Origin: Microdochium bolleyi | Taxonomy: Eukaryota; Ascomycota; Sordariomycetes; Xylariales; Microdochiaceae | Reading direction: 5' to 3' | Assembly (NCBI GenBank): GCA_001566295.1 | Contig: KQ964261.1 | Span: 310,001-374,000, forward strand | Length of the DNA: 64,000 nt | Shown here: positions 35,166 to 46,335 of the stretch, one piece after another | Layout of the letters: each line of letters begins with the position of its first letter | How positions within the stretch are numbered: the stretch's first letter is position 1 | Position numbers and translations under genes: made by a program | The notes under the pieces: model-generated | What the model was told of the DNA's origin: nothing | Seen by the model: only the letters and a program-made list of their open reading frames with translations | Databases searched by the model: none

Positions 35166-36369
35166 ATGGAGACCTTCACCATCAAGACGCCCAGCTCCTC
35201 GGCCAATATTGGCCCCGGCTTCGACGTCATCGGCCTTGCCCTCTCCTTGTACCTCGAGCTGCGGGTCACCATCGACCGCTCCAAGCAGTCCTCAGAGCTA
35301 CCTCTCAACTGTAGAGTCACCTACGAGGGCGAGGGCGCCCACTCGGGCGATATACCCCTCGACCCAGAGGCCAATCTCATCACCCGCGTCGCCCTCTACG
35401 TCCTGCGCTGCCATGGCCAGCGTGCGTTCCCCGTCGAGACACATGTCCACATTGTTAACCCCATCCCGCTCGGCCGAGGGCTCGGCTCCTCTGGGGCGGC
35501 CGTCGTCGCCGGTGCCATGCTGGGCAAGCAGGTCGGTGGACTGCACCAGCTTACTGACGAGCGCCTGTTCGATTTCTGTCTCATGATCGGTATGTTGCGT
35601 CGCCCGGCTGGAGTTACATTGAAGAGAGGTGCTAATAGTCGCGCCCTTGCAGAGCGCCATCCGGACAACGTAGGCGCTGCTCTCTTCGGCGGCTTTGTTG
35701 GCACATATCTCAAGCCTCTCAGCCCGGAGGATATTGCCCGGGTCGAGATACCCCTCAGCGAGGTCTTGCCCGCCCCAGCAGGTGGCGAGGACACAGGCAA
35801 GCAGCCACCCGAGCCACCCATTGGCATTGGCCATCACATCAAGTTCCCATGGGCCAAAGAGATCAAGGCTGTTGCTGTCATCCCGGACTTCGAGGTTGCC
35901 ACCGCCAAGGCCCGGGAGGTGCTACCCAAAGAGTACCCCCGACAGGATGTCGTAAGTTTCCCCCATGTCACGTCGGCCCTTGGAATTGCCGTCTGTGTAT
36001 TCGCACTGGATTGATCATTTTCTCCTGCAGACATTCAACCTGCAGCGCATTGCCTTGCTCCCCGTAGCATTAGGTCAGTCGCCACCGGATCCCGATCTCA
36101 TCTACCTGGCCATGCAGGACAAGCTGCACCAGCAGTACCGACAGACCTTGATTCCTGGCCTGGGCGAGATTGTCCAGTCCATGTCCCCCTCTTCGCAGAA
36201 AGGTCTCCTCGGTGTTTGTCTTTCCGGTGCCGGTCCGACGATCCTCGCGCTGGCTACAGAGAACTTCGAGGAGATCGCAGAAAGCATCATCGGACGATTC
36301 CGCCAACAGAACATCAGCTGCCGGTGGCTTCTCTTGCAACCCGCCGAAGGCACGACTGTCACCAGGTAG
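35166..36369 (+). CDS. THR1: Homoserine kinase (threonine synthesis)
   Basis: Three exons, 35166-35589, 35653-35951 and 36031-36369, giving 353 residues (yeast Thr1 is about 357). All three GHMP kinase motifs are present: SSANIGPGFDVIGLAL near residue 11, the phosphate-binding PIPLGRGLGSSGAAVVAGA near residue 100, and GVCLSGAGPTILAL near residue 312. It phosphorylates homoserine to O-phosphohomoserine using ATP, in the cytosol, as the step before threonine synthase. The first intron (63 nt, GTATGT donor, TTGCAG acceptor) is a multiple of three and contains no stop codon, so its retention would insert 21 residues in frame. An AATAAA lies 24 nt after the stop. Identification is secure. Confidence 0.96.
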
Positions 36370-36392
36370 ATGACCTACCGTGTGACAACAAA

Positions 36393-36398
36393 AATAAA
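36393..36398 (+). terminator. Candidate polyadenylation signal of THR1
   Basis: AATAAA 24 nt after the THR1 stop, in an A-rich context. Fungal polyadenylation signals are loose, so this is only a candidate. Confidence 0.35.
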
Positions 36399-38003
36399 GA
36401 GCATCAAATAGAGCAAAAGAAATACGATGATACCCAGCTTGGTACAAAAAGCCCCACAAGCCGGCACCTGGTCATTGCAGCGCATGCCAAGCCCTCGGGG
36501 GCTCCGGCTCACCGTCGTCGTTGATAAGTCAAATGTAGTAATACCCGCAGCCGTGCTCTTACACTCGCGCAGCTGGATGTTAAGGCCTTTCTTTGTTGAT
36601 TCGTAAATCCTTCTCATCCAACGGCACAGTTGTCCATAGTTATACACGATCGGGTAGTCTCGGATGGACAAGTCTGTTGTGCACTGCTACACTACTGGTC
36701 CCCGTCACAACTATAAGCCAGGATAGCCTGCCAGTCACAGTAGATCGACCTGCGATGCTTCTACACGCTTCGCCGAGTTGAATGCTGCCAAGTGCTGGTC
36801 TTCTGTGAGTGAGCATTCGGATTTCGCATAGCTTCCGACACCTATGCGAAGCAGACCCTCCTTTCGCCATCCGACATCGACAAAGTGTGGTGATTGGAGT
36901 GCTTACTCCACAGACGGCACGGACGGCGCGCTACAGCCTGGTCGTTTCGAAACATTACGGGCTATTTTTCAGCTGCTCATAATATCCCCGGTGGGTTTCG
37001 GATCCGGCATCTGGATTGCTCGGGCTAGGCCCTGGGTTTTGACACTACCACGACAATCCAGGGACTGCTGTACCGTCGTGAGTCGTAGCCGCCATCAAGC
37101 AAATCTCCGCGAACGAGAACATGCCATGCGCGACCCCTGCATAACCAACCTGAACAAGCCGCTAAGCACAGGGGTCGTTACCAGGTCCCGCCCCTAGTTA
37201 TTTCCACTTTGGGAGCGGCTTCACGTCACGTCCCCGGCTCCGGAAGACATGGGGCAAGCTGTCACAGACACATGGACTGATCATACGAGCTGGGGGCGGG
37301 AAGTACGTAACATGCAGCAACACCTCGCGCGTATGGAGTGCATATATTACTAAAGTGTCAAAGCATCAACATGCATGCCCAGGCGGGGAGACATTCCCGG
37401 GATGGCTGCCAGAAAACGGCACCTGAGTCGAGCAACCGCAACCCGCTTCAGGACTGCTCCTCGCCGCGAGCTGCAGCTTTGTCACATTAGAGTATGATAT
37501 TGGGCTCGGAAAAGATACGCAAGATACATTATGCGCATGCGCGAAGGCCCAAGTGCTGTCCCTTCGCCACCGTCCAGAGAGGCTGCAGATTTCTACGTCG
37601 ACAGCTTGCACCCGACAGGCATGGCTCCGGCTCTGTTCTGTTCAAGTCCACCATGATGAGCCCGCTCGGGTGCTCATGCTGGAGGCTCGGACCCGACGCC
37701 CTGAAGCAGTGTGGGGGCCTTCGACCATGACACTTCGGATATCCCACGACTCAGGCGAAGATGAGACGGTGATCGTGGCACTCCGCACAAAGATCCCTTG
37801 CAATTATCCTGTCTTGGCCAACACTGAAAGAAGAACCTCGGTGGAAGCTGTATACACTCTTGCCCATGATGGTGGCACTCGGTTTCGTGCTTAAAAGTAG
37901 CTCCTGTCCGCTTAGCCTTCTTCGAAGAGACTTCTACTATCTCTCATCGCCAGAGAAAAACCCCTTGAAGGAAGTCTGAGCCTCCCGATTCTTACTCTTC
38001 AAC
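36399..38003. other. Intergenic region with the promoter of the FAD oxidase
   Basis: No gene seen; the longest frame (37553-37894, plus) opens at GTG and has no family signature. The last 100 nt before 38004 should be the oxidase leader. A 9-bp inverted repeat (37131-37139 with 37169-37177, 29-nt spacer) is present but is not longer than expected by chance. Confidence 0.4.
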
Positions 38004-39601
38004 ATGTTGGCTAAAATCAATACCCTGGTGCTGCCAGTGGTAGCCCTGCTCGTAGGAGCAGCTGACGCTCAGCAGAGCACTTGCAACCTCGTTAAGGCGC
38101 ACACGAGCATCACGAGCTGGAAACGATTCCAGGCCGACTACACCAAGGAGCAGACCGAGTACTGGTCTACTTCCAACGGCGCTCTGAAGCCAAGCTGCAT
38201 CCTGACCCCCACGAATGCCGACGAGGTTGCCGCCATCGTCTCGATTCTCCGCGACAACAACGAGACTTTTGCCATCAAGTCAGGTGGCCACAACCCGAAC
38301 AACTACTTTGCCAGCGTGGACGGCGGGCCTCTGATCTCGACCAAGAATCTCAATGAGGTCATCTTTGACCGCGCCACAGAGACAATCCGAATCGGGCCTG
38401 GGAACCGCTGGGACGATGTCTCCAAGGCCCTCGACGGTACTGGCTACTCTGCCGTTGGTGGCCGGATTGGCAACGTTGGTGTCGGGGGTTACATGCTGGG
38501 CGGTAAGTTTATATAACCGATCACCACTGAGGAGAGTCAAGCAGCTGACTGAAGAACTCACATGAAAAAATAGGCGGCCTAAGCTTCATGAGCACTGAGT
38601 ACGGCTGGGCGTCCAACCAGGTCCTCGAGTACACGGTCGTGCTGGCCAACTCATCCGTCGTCAAGATCACCCCCGACAACCACCCAGACATCTACACGGC
38701 GCTAACGACCGGCGGCAACAACTACGGCATCGTCACGTCGTACCTCGTCAAGGCCCACCCGCAGGGCCAGGTCTGGGGCGGCAACCTCATCTTCACGGCG
38801 ACACCCAACGTGACGGCCAACCTGCTCTCCGCGCTCCGCGACTTCACCGAGAACTACCCCGACGAAAAGGCGGGAATCATCCTGACGGCCGAGCGCACCT
38901 TCGGCACGCTCGTCGACCTGTGGATCATGTTTCTGTACTACAACGGCCCGGAGCCCCCCAAGGGCCTGTTCGACCCGTTCATCAACGCGGGCAAGCCGAT
39001 CAACACGTGCAAGACGCAGTCCATGCACAAGCTACTGTCCGGCAACAACTGGGCTGTCCTGAAAGGCAGCGTATATACGATCGGCACCGAGACCATCAGC
39101 CTCCCGGCCAAGGGGCCCACGGGCGTCGAGGGCGACGCGGTGATGCGCTCCGTCTACGACCTCTGGGTCAACGTGAGCAACAAGGTCAAGCTCGTGCCGG
39201 GCCTCGTCGCGAGCATCGCGTTCCAGCCCTTGCCCAGGGTCCTCACGCGCAAGACCCGCGCCTCGGCCGGCGGGCGGGACATGCTCGACCTCGACGACTC
39301 GATCGACCGCATCGTCGTCGAGCTCGACTACAGCTTCCTCTCCAACAGCGACTACCCCAAGATCGACCCCGTCATGCGCGAGACGTACGACGGGATCAAA
39401 AAGGTCGGCAACGACGCCGTCGCTGCCGGGCTGGCCGAGGACGGCTACCTCCCGCTCTTCCAGAACGACTGCTTCTACCCGCAGGACTACTACGGGCGGC
39501 TGCGGCCCGAGCGCAAGGCGCTCGCGCAGAAGGTGAGGGCGGAGCTGGATCCGCAAGGGCTGTGGCGGGATCGGACTGCCGGGTTCAAGATTGACGTCTG
39601 A
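38004..39601 (+). CDS. Secreted FAD-linked oxidoreductase (berberine-bridge-like)
   Basis: Two exons, 38004-38502 and 38574-39601 (GTAAGT donor, AAAATAG acceptor), giving 508 residues. Residues 1-22 form a signal peptide (MLAKINTLVLPVVALLVGAADA), so the product is probably secreted. The FAD-binding PCMH domain follows: PTNADEVAAIVSILR, then KSGGHNPNN with H96 as candidate covalent FAD ligand, GNRWDDVSKAL, and GNVGVGGYMLGGGLSF across the splice. The second FAD-linking cysteine of bicovalent enzymes is absent from this last motif, suggesting single attachment. Several Asn-X-Ser/Thr sites fit secretion. The C-terminus (DCFYPQDYYGRLRPERKALAQ, then LDPQGLWRD) is the usual closing segment. Such enzymes oxidise sugars, alkaloids or tetramates; the substrate is unknown. 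No biosynthetic genes flank it. Confidence 0.9.
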
Positions 39602-39940
39602 AAAACGGGTTGATGCTTTATTTTCTCGGTGTGGTACATACATAACAATACATATGTTGGAATGAAGGATGGTGTATATAGCGAGTCGTGGCAGCACCAC
39701 ATAATTGATGGGGTTTACTCTAACTAATCTCTAATTATCAATCAAGAATTCGAGCCAATACATTGTTCTGGAGAGACCCGTGGAATCCCGTTTCCGTACG
39801 GTACTTATTAAATTGTGTGATGGTGGGCATCTCACACAAGTTCCTCTATTGCCCTTCTTTCCTTATGTATTGTCTCTGCTCAGCGAACTTTAATCAGAGC
39901 TCGTCAGATCCCAAAAGACTCTCATCGCCCACTGGTTCAC
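39602..39940. other. Convergent 3' region between the FAD oxidase and the 2OG oxygenase
   Basis: A/T-rich 3' UTR-type sequence (TTTATTTTC, several TAAT/ATTAA runs). Both genes end here. No gene is seen. Confidence 0.5.
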
Positions 39941-41308
39941 TCACTCCCCAGCCACGGTCTTGCGGTGCAGCAGCTCCGCCCTCATCGTGTACTTGACGCC
40001 CTGCAGCACGTCGTCTCCCGCGTGGTAAAGCCTGCGCTGCTGGAAGATGAGTACGCGGCCCGCTCGCGGGTCCACGTCGACGCGGCGCTTCTCGTTGGTC
40101 GAGAGGAACGCCGTCGCGCCGCCGACCAGGGAGACCGGCTGCCCGTCGTTGTGGGCGGCTTCCCACTGCGCCAGGGCCGCTCTGTCTCTCTCCTCTTCCG
40201 CTTGTTGATGTTCTTCCTTTGAATTGTTGTTGGTCGTGGTATTCTGCGTTGTTTCCCTGCTGCCGTCGCTGCTGGTCTGTTCATCCGTCTTCTCCTTCCC
40301 CTGTTTGATCTCATCGAGTATGGCCTGCTGCGAGTCATTCAGATACACGTGCACGGTGAAGTGCGTCGTCAGGTCCACCCCTCGCCCTTCGAAGCCGGGG
40401 ACGTCCGTGACATCCCGCTCGGTATACGCCCCGTCGCCGTGCGCGCGGAAGAACTGGCCTGGCCCGTACTTCAGGAACCGCATGCGCTTGTTCATGCGGA
40501 CGAATACCCAGCGCGGGACCTCGTCGGGGTCGTCGGGGACCATCTTCTTCAGCACGCGGTCCCAGTGCTCGGCGGGCCCGAAGCCGGGGAGGGAGCCTTG
40601 CTTGAAGGACAGGAGGGGCGAGTCGGGCGAGTCGGCGGAGATCTGGGGCACGGTGGCGAGGCGGTGGTCCCAGAGGCGCTGGATCAGGACTGCCTGATCC
40701 CAGACTATGCGGTCGCTGTTGCGGTAGTTGGGCTCGAGGATCTCGTAGCCGCCGCCGATGTTGACCATTGCTGGCCGCCATGATGACGGTGCTCGTGACG
40801 GCGGCGGGGGAGCGGTGGTGGTGGTGGTGGTAGACGTGGTTTTGGATGTGGCATTGTTCGAGGCAGCAGCAGCGGTGTGGCTGCTATCGTGGGCATTATC
40901 ATCATCAGAAGGCGCAGCCGAGCCCTCTCCCGAGGAGCTGGGGTCAGGAACAGGAACCCTATCGTCATCCAGCACGCTCTCCTCCGCCAGGGCGATCAGC
41001 GTCCGGCACTCGCTCGGGCTTAGCACGTTGTCCAGCACTACAGCGTACGCGCCCCTGTACTCGGGCAGGTCCGTCTGGGCCCAGTCGATCTGACGGAACG
41101 TGATAGGCTTGCTGTCCGCCGCGGGCTGGACGAGGAAGTCGTCCGGGATGGCGACCTGCTTGGATGCGTAGGTCACCTGGACGGGCTCGGGGGCCGGTCG
41201 TCTGATTTTGGGTGCGGGCTTTGGTTGCTTGGTTGCGGATGACGAGGAGGAGGCGTAGGGGTGTGGTTTTTTCCGCGAGGTGATGCTTTCTTTGAGGGCG
41301 GCAATCAT
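39941..41308 (-). CDS. 2-oxoglutarate/Fe(II)-dependent oxygenase (prolyl 4-hydroxylase-like)
   Basis: A single-exon gene of 455 residues from the first ATG (MIAALKESITSRKK); the frame continues upstream only to a TTG. The jelly-roll domain carries the iron ligands: HGD near residue 288 (FFRAHGDGAYTE) and the distal histidine near residue 428 (LYHAGDDV). A basic residue follows in GVKYTMRAELLHR for 2-oxoglutarate binding. Conserved context includes AYAVVLDNVLSPSECRTLI, RNSDRIVWDQ and THFTVHVYLND. Two low-complexity insertions are Ser/Asp/Thr-rich and Glu/Thr/Asn-rich; the second separates the two iron-ligand strands. The fold fits protein or small-molecule hydroxylases such as the P4H group. 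The substrate is unknown, and no partner gene in the window suggests one. Confidence 0.87.
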   Translation of the reverse strand: MIAALKESITSRKKPHPYASSSSSATKQPKPAPKIRRPAPEPVQVTYASKQVAIPDDFLVQPAADSKPITFRQIDWAQTDLPEYRGAYAVVLDNVLSPSECRTLIALAEESVLDDDRVPVPDPSSSGEGSAAPSDDDNAHDSSHTAAAASNNATSKTTSTTTTTTAPPPPSRAPSSWRPAMVNIGGGYEILEPNYRNSDRIVWDQAVLIQRLWDHRLATVPQISADSPDSPLLSFKQGSLPGFGPAEHWDRVLKKMVPDDPDEVPRWVFVRMNKRMRFLKYGPGQFFRAHGDGAYTERDVTDVPGFEGRGVDLTTHFTVHVYLNDSQQAILDEIKQGKEKTDEQTSSDGSRETTQNTTTNNNSKEEHQQAEEERDRAALAQWEAAHNDGQPVSLVGGATAFLSTNEKRRVDVDPRAGRVLIFQQRRLYHAGDDVLQGVKYTMRAELLHRKTVAGE

Positions 41309-43917
41309 GGTTGCTGTTGGCCGAGTTGCTGTTGTGGTTGTTGCTTGGTGAACGTGGCGATCTGGTGTCGAAGGCTCGAGGACCGCTCCGTGTTGGCAGT
41401 AATATGAAAATGCTACAGACGGTATAAAACGTGTAAAGACACTCTGAGGAGCTGGCCTTTTGATGGAGTCCCCGTGCACGAGTTTTAAGCGGCGAATAAA
41501 GACCAAAGACCAACGTGTTGTCCTGAGTAGAATGTTGTTATGTTTCTTGCCACGATACGCCCAGCTTGACTAGAGGTTCCAAAGTGTCAGCCTGTTGCCC
41601 CGGGCGATTTCAGGACTCGCTATTCGCTGGCTAGGACGGGGACCAGCCCTATAGCGCGATCTGCAAGGGCTGGTAGTGCTAATTTAGGCACCAGTTGGAT
41701 GCTGGACTTGTGGAGTTGGGCGCCTCATTCCGCTGACTCAGAGGCTGTTGTCTACTGGTGTGCTTGGTCCTAGTTGTTATCCAGCGAGATCTGGAGGAAG
41801 TGGCAGTTACAGAACTCACTGCCCTCCCAGGACAGTCTCAGGGAAGCACGGTGACCGAAGGCAACAATCAGGCCTGCCTGTTCGCTCCTTACAGGCACCC
41901 GCTTACTGAACGTATAGAGTACGCGTAGCTTGTGAATTCCTCCACATCAGCTTTGAAACTTCGATGCGTATTGCATGAAAGCGGGAGGATGGCTGGGCTG
42001 TATGGGTTCTCGGCACACATCGGACATGAATCTAGGACAAGTCTTTTCACGATTGGAGAGCAGTTCGCCCTTCAAAAGATCTTCTGCTCACCTAGGTTCT
42101 TCTCTACTTCGTCGACTTCGGACAAACTCCCGACGTTGAATTTCCCCGCCCATCAGGCACACCTCTTTGCGTAGGTTGTGACAACAATAGAGCCCAAGGA
42201 CGGATCCAGCACAACGGTGAACAGAAAAGAGGGCCCTTGCGGAGCCAGGGCCCGCAAGGGCATTGTTCGTCAACGTGATCCATCTCGCGAGCTGCTACCA
42301 AACCCTGGGAGAGCCCTGCAAAGTCCCTGAGACCCGTGAATCCAGCCCCCGCAAGCCCCCGCAAGAAGACCAGCAGAGGGCTGACACAGCGCAAAGAGAA
42401 TCGCGTGCAAGCAGCCTAGTTGAGGGGACTCGTGAGAGCCGAGGTGAGACATGGATCCTCACGGCCAGCCCCGTGAGACCTGGAGAGCCGGATTCCGCCC
42501 CGCTTGCCGGATTCGGCGATATCTCGAGGATGCCAAGCATTTCTTGCGTGCCAGAAGTCCGGAGAGAGTGAATAGGGTTCTCCGAGGTCTGCTCAGCTCC
42601 GGGCGGTATTTGGAAGGCCAAGAAAGCATGTTGCGCAAAGTTCAACACTTAAGGATATGCAGGAGCTCAAGGCAAGTAGCAAGGGCTCTGGCCTGGCGTC
42701 GGAGGTTGTTGGCGGAACTCCGAAGCCTCTATTCACGCTTTCTTAGTCGTCTGCCAAGAGTAGTGGTTGCCGTGAGGGAATAGCAGCTGAAATGCACATT
42801 CTGTGTCTGGACGTTTACAGACCGTGGCATACAATAACTTGCATGCAGCCGTGTAAAACACTTCTGTGGCTGCTCCTCCCACATTCCGGCCATATACACG
42901 CCCCGTCTGGACTGTATAGATGGCACATACCGCTTCAAGAATGGACGTTCTTGCTCATTGAGCTGCCCTCTTCAAGATTGAGTTCGGAGCGTCTTCTATC
43001 ATCATCCACTACCCTGCCACGAACACAATAATACCTCTCTTGAGTGCGACATCAATAACACCGACCCCCCGTCACACATCGCGTCCCCCACAAACTGTCC
43101 CACCTCGGATCTCAGCCGCGATCAGCCAGAAACGCTCCCTGAGCCCAATCACCTCGACTAGCGGACGACCTCGCACCATCTTCGACCTCAAAATCGCGCG
43201 ACTGAGCATCGACGTTGGGTGTTGACCACCAGCGTGGCCCAGCGGGACTACACTGCCCGCCATCGTCAGCCCGCATTCAAAGGCGACGTAACCTGCCGAC
43301 CTCGCTTTTGCCCCCAAACACGAGCTCGCAGGCCACTTCAGCGAGAGGCAGTCCTGAAGACGGCCGCTAGTTGTCATTCACGTGCTCACGGAACTGCGGC
43401 TGCTGCCAAGTTACGACACCAGGATCCACCAGCGCTAAATCCCGACCTATTCCCCAGAAGAGGCTTACGCGGACGAACCTTGAGCTTACGTCGGCGCCCG
43501 CCAACACGTATACACACGAGCAAGCAAGCGGGCCGCTCTCGGATCTGCGGCATTGCCGGGATAGCTGGTGCAGTTGAGCAGGGAACACAGGAATTGTCAC
43601 AAGTCACCGAAGTCAGCAGACTGAGTGGTTTGCAGTTTATGCTTGGGCTGCTGGCTCTGGGTCTTTTAGCCTGGCCGCCAGATCACAACTCTAGCTTTCT
43701 CGAGGCCTGGTCTTCCACAGTTTGCGTTTCGTCATAAACTAACCTGGACCACCCATTCGAGCATTTGGTTTCATCCTGTTTTTGAGGAGATCTCATATAG
43801 CCTTGGCATACCCACGTCTCGGCAGCAGCGGGTGCAACGGGACCAACCTTCCCCTTTGTCTTGTCCTCGGTGCTCTTGCCTTGTGCAATCTTCAACTGCA
43901 CGGAACAGTTCGACAAG
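41309..43917. other. 2.6-kb interval between the 2OG oxygenase and the DFG5-type gene
   Basis: It holds the divergent promoters of the two flanking genes. One unlikely small frame (42451-42783) is listed separately. A perfect 10-bp inverted repeat with a 9-nt loop lies at 42233-42261, but inverted repeats of this size are expected by chance in 64 kb. No tRNA, transposon or recognisable gene was found. Confidence 0.4.
42451..42783 (+). CDS. Possible small Arg-rich ORF, doubtful
   Basis: An ATG-started frame of 110 codons between two promoters. The product is rich in Arg and Leu (for example LRGLLSSGRYLEGQESML and ALAWRRRLLAELRSL), which could form helices but matches no family I know. It overlaps an equally long antisense frame with a different composition. 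Its codon use is not biased toward C-ending codons as in the confirmed genes nearby. It is more likely non-coding than a gene. Confidence 0.15.
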   Translation: MDPHGQPRETWRAGFRPACRIRRYLEDAKHFLRARSPERVNRVLRGLLSSGRYLEGQESMLRKVQHLRICRSSRQVARALAWRRRLLAELRSLYSRFLSRLPRVVVAVRE

Positions 43918-45757
43918 ATGGCCAGGTTATCCACGAGATCATGCGCGGTGGCTTGCATGCTACTATCTGCCATCGCTGAACAGGCAGCCGCTGCAGCATA
44001 CTACAAAATCGATAACGCAAGTAAGTCAACTTACACGCTCGAATGCAGACCGTCGCATTGCCAAGGCCGGTCGTTCATCGCTAACCACCACCCCTGCAGA
44101 CAACATCAAAATCTCAGCCAAGACCTTGGCGTACGATCTGATGCTCAACTACAAGGGGAACCAGAGCGGAAACACCCCTGGTATCCTGCCTGGTCCTCCT
44201 CCGGCAGGTCCATACTACTGGTGGGAGGGCGGTGCGATGTGGGGTGCCATGATGGACTACTGGCATTACACTGGTGATGCGACTTACAACGACGTCGTGA
44301 CCCAGGGTATGCTCTGGCAGACTGGGCCGAACAATGACTACATGCCTCCGAACTGGACAGCCTCGCTGGGCAACGACGATCAGGCTTTCTGGGGCATGGC
44401 GGCGCTGCAAGCAGCGGAACAGAACTTTCCCAACCCGCCGAAGGGATCTCCGGGGTGGCTAGCACTGGCGCAGGCCGTGTTCAACACGCAGGCCGAGCCC
44501 GATCGACACGATAATACGTGCGGAGGCGGGCTGCGATGGCAAATACCCTGGTACAACAACGGGTAAGTGATAGCTTGCGGTCATTGACTACCCTTTGGAG
44601 ACCTACTTACAATGTCCCGTTCTGCAGATACGACTACAAGAACTCGATCGCCAACGGCTGCTTTTTCAACCTCGGTGCCCGACTCGCCAGATACCTCAAC
44701 AACCAGACCTGCGCAAAGTGGGCTGACGACACATGGAACTGGATGGAGGGCGTGGGCCTCATCAGCGCCGACAACCGCGTCTTTGACGGGGCTCACGTCG
44801 GCTCAAACTGCACCGACATCAACAAGGCCCAGTTCTCGTACAACAATGCGATCCTGCTCCTCGGTGCGGCCCACATGTACAACTGGACGTCGGAGAACAA
44901 TAACGCGGACCCGAACTCGACGCCGAAGCTCTGGAAGACACGCATAACGAACCTGCTCAACGGCACCGTCCGCGACTTCTTCCCGCAAAACATTGCCTAC
45001 GAGGCGTCATGTGAGCCGATAATGAGCTGCACTACAGGTTTGTCTTTCTGTGTTTTGCTTCAGTCCGTCGTCTCGGGAAAGCCGTGCAGTTCTAATATTC
45101 CATCTCACAGATATGCTGGCCTTCAAGGGTTTCACAGCCCGCTGGCTCACACAGATGGCCCAGCTCGCGCCGTTCACGGCGTCCACGATCCTGCCGATTC
45201 TACAGGACTCGGCAGAGGCGGCGGTGAAACAGTGCACGGGCGGCGCAACCGGGCGGCAGTGCGGATTCCAGTGGATCACGGGCAAGTTCGACAACAGCGT
45301 CGGGGCTGGGCAGACGATGAATGTGCTGGGTGCTGTGTCGGCGCTGCTCGCGACGCAGGGCGGCGGGAACCCGGCCCCACCGCTCACGGAGAACACGGGC
45401 GGCACGAGCCCGAGCGACCCCAGCGCGGGCGCGACGAGCGAGCACCTGAGCGACCCGGCGTCGTCGGAGGTGGTAGTGACGACTGGCGACAAGGCCGGTG
45501 CTGGCGTCGTGACTGTCGTGTTCATCGCCTTGGTCGCCGTCATGTTTGGGTTCATGTCGAGCGAGTGGGGTCAAGGCGGCGCTGTCCCGGCCGCGGGCCA
45601 CGTGACGGATACCTTGAAAGGTGGGAGTCCGAGGAGCAGTGGCGGCAGTGGCGGCAGTGGTGATGGAGGCATGATGACGGGAGCGAACGGCGCGTACAAT
45701 GAGAAGAGCCGGGCGCCGGTGAGGCTCAAGAAGATGCTACCGACCCATCTGACTTGA
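43918..45757 (+). CDS. DFG5: GH76 mannan endo-1,6-alpha-mannosidase, DFG5/DCW1 type
   Basis: Four exons, 43918-44020, 44100-44562, 44628-45037 and 45111-45757, giving 540 residues. Residues 1-26 form a signal peptide ending in an Ala run. The GH76 domain covers about residues 35-430. It includes GPYYWWEGGAMWGAMMDYWHYTGD, here read only to its Trp-rich core, then LGNDDQAFWG with the paired catalytic aspartates near residue 125, and CGGGLRWQIPWYNNGYDYKNSIANG across an intron. Several N-glycosylation sites are present. DFG5/DCW1 proteins cross-link GPI glycoproteins to wall beta-glucan by cutting and transferring alpha-1,6-mannan. Here the C-terminus has a 20-residue hydrophobic segment (VVTVVFIALVAVMFGF) followed by about 70 polar residues ending in KKMLPTHLT. 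It therefore looks like a single-pass membrane protein rather than a GPI-anchored one. Confidence 0.93.
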
Positions 45758-46335
45758 GGGGGGTGTTCGGGTTTTGATTTTGGGAAGCGATATTGTGGAT
45801 ATGTGGTGCGTTGGCGTTTGCGGAGTTTGACAAGAGAATGACAGGCATGATCATGGCTGAAATGTAACCTGGATCTTCACCTCCAGGTTGGAAATTGACT
45901 TGTAGAATACCCGTCGTGAGATGTGGTGGGAGTGAAACGCAGGCCACTGTGGAGATGTCAAGTTCCCAAGGGTTGTTTGCTCCTCCGCAAGCGGGGCTGC
46001 GGCATTGCGACAGGGGGGTTTGGGGATTGTTTCAAGTCGGCGGGTTTGACACTGCTCAGCATCAAACTTGCGAAGCGTCCTCAGCAACGGCTTTGCATAA
46101 CTTGTCTGGATGGGCCTCGAGAGACAGACTCATTCTCTTGACCACATTGCAATCACTGGCAACCAGTGCCCAGAGACTCACAAAGCACGCTCTCTCAACC
46201 ACCACGAGACCTGGCGCAGCATACTGCATACCTCACAGCCGCCTGAGATAGGTACAACCATCCTATTGCATATCCCAGCCAGGCACGCGCACACATAGAC
46301 ACACGGACACACACACGCACGAAGAAACCACCAAG
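45758..46335. other. Intergenic region between DFG5 and the MYND gene
   Basis: 3' UTR of the mannosidase and promoter of the MYND gene. A CA-rich stretch (46272-46320) lies just before the start. No gene is seen. Confidence 0.45.

Noticed and set aside
37131..37177. 9-bp inverted repeat with a 29-nt spacer upstream of the FAD oxidase
   Set aside because: Length and spacing are within chance expectation and no related copy was seen near other genes.
38004..41308. FAD oxidase plus 2OG oxygenase as a small biosynthetic cluster
   Set aside because: Two oxidative enzymes are convergent neighbours, but there is no backbone enzyme, transporter, regulator or methyltransferase nearby, so a cluster is not supported.
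42233..42261. Perfect 10-bp inverted repeat with a 9-nt loop between the 2OG oxygenase and DFG5 genes
   Set aside because: Several inverted repeats of this size are expected by chance in 64 kb, and no T run or gene end is attached to it.
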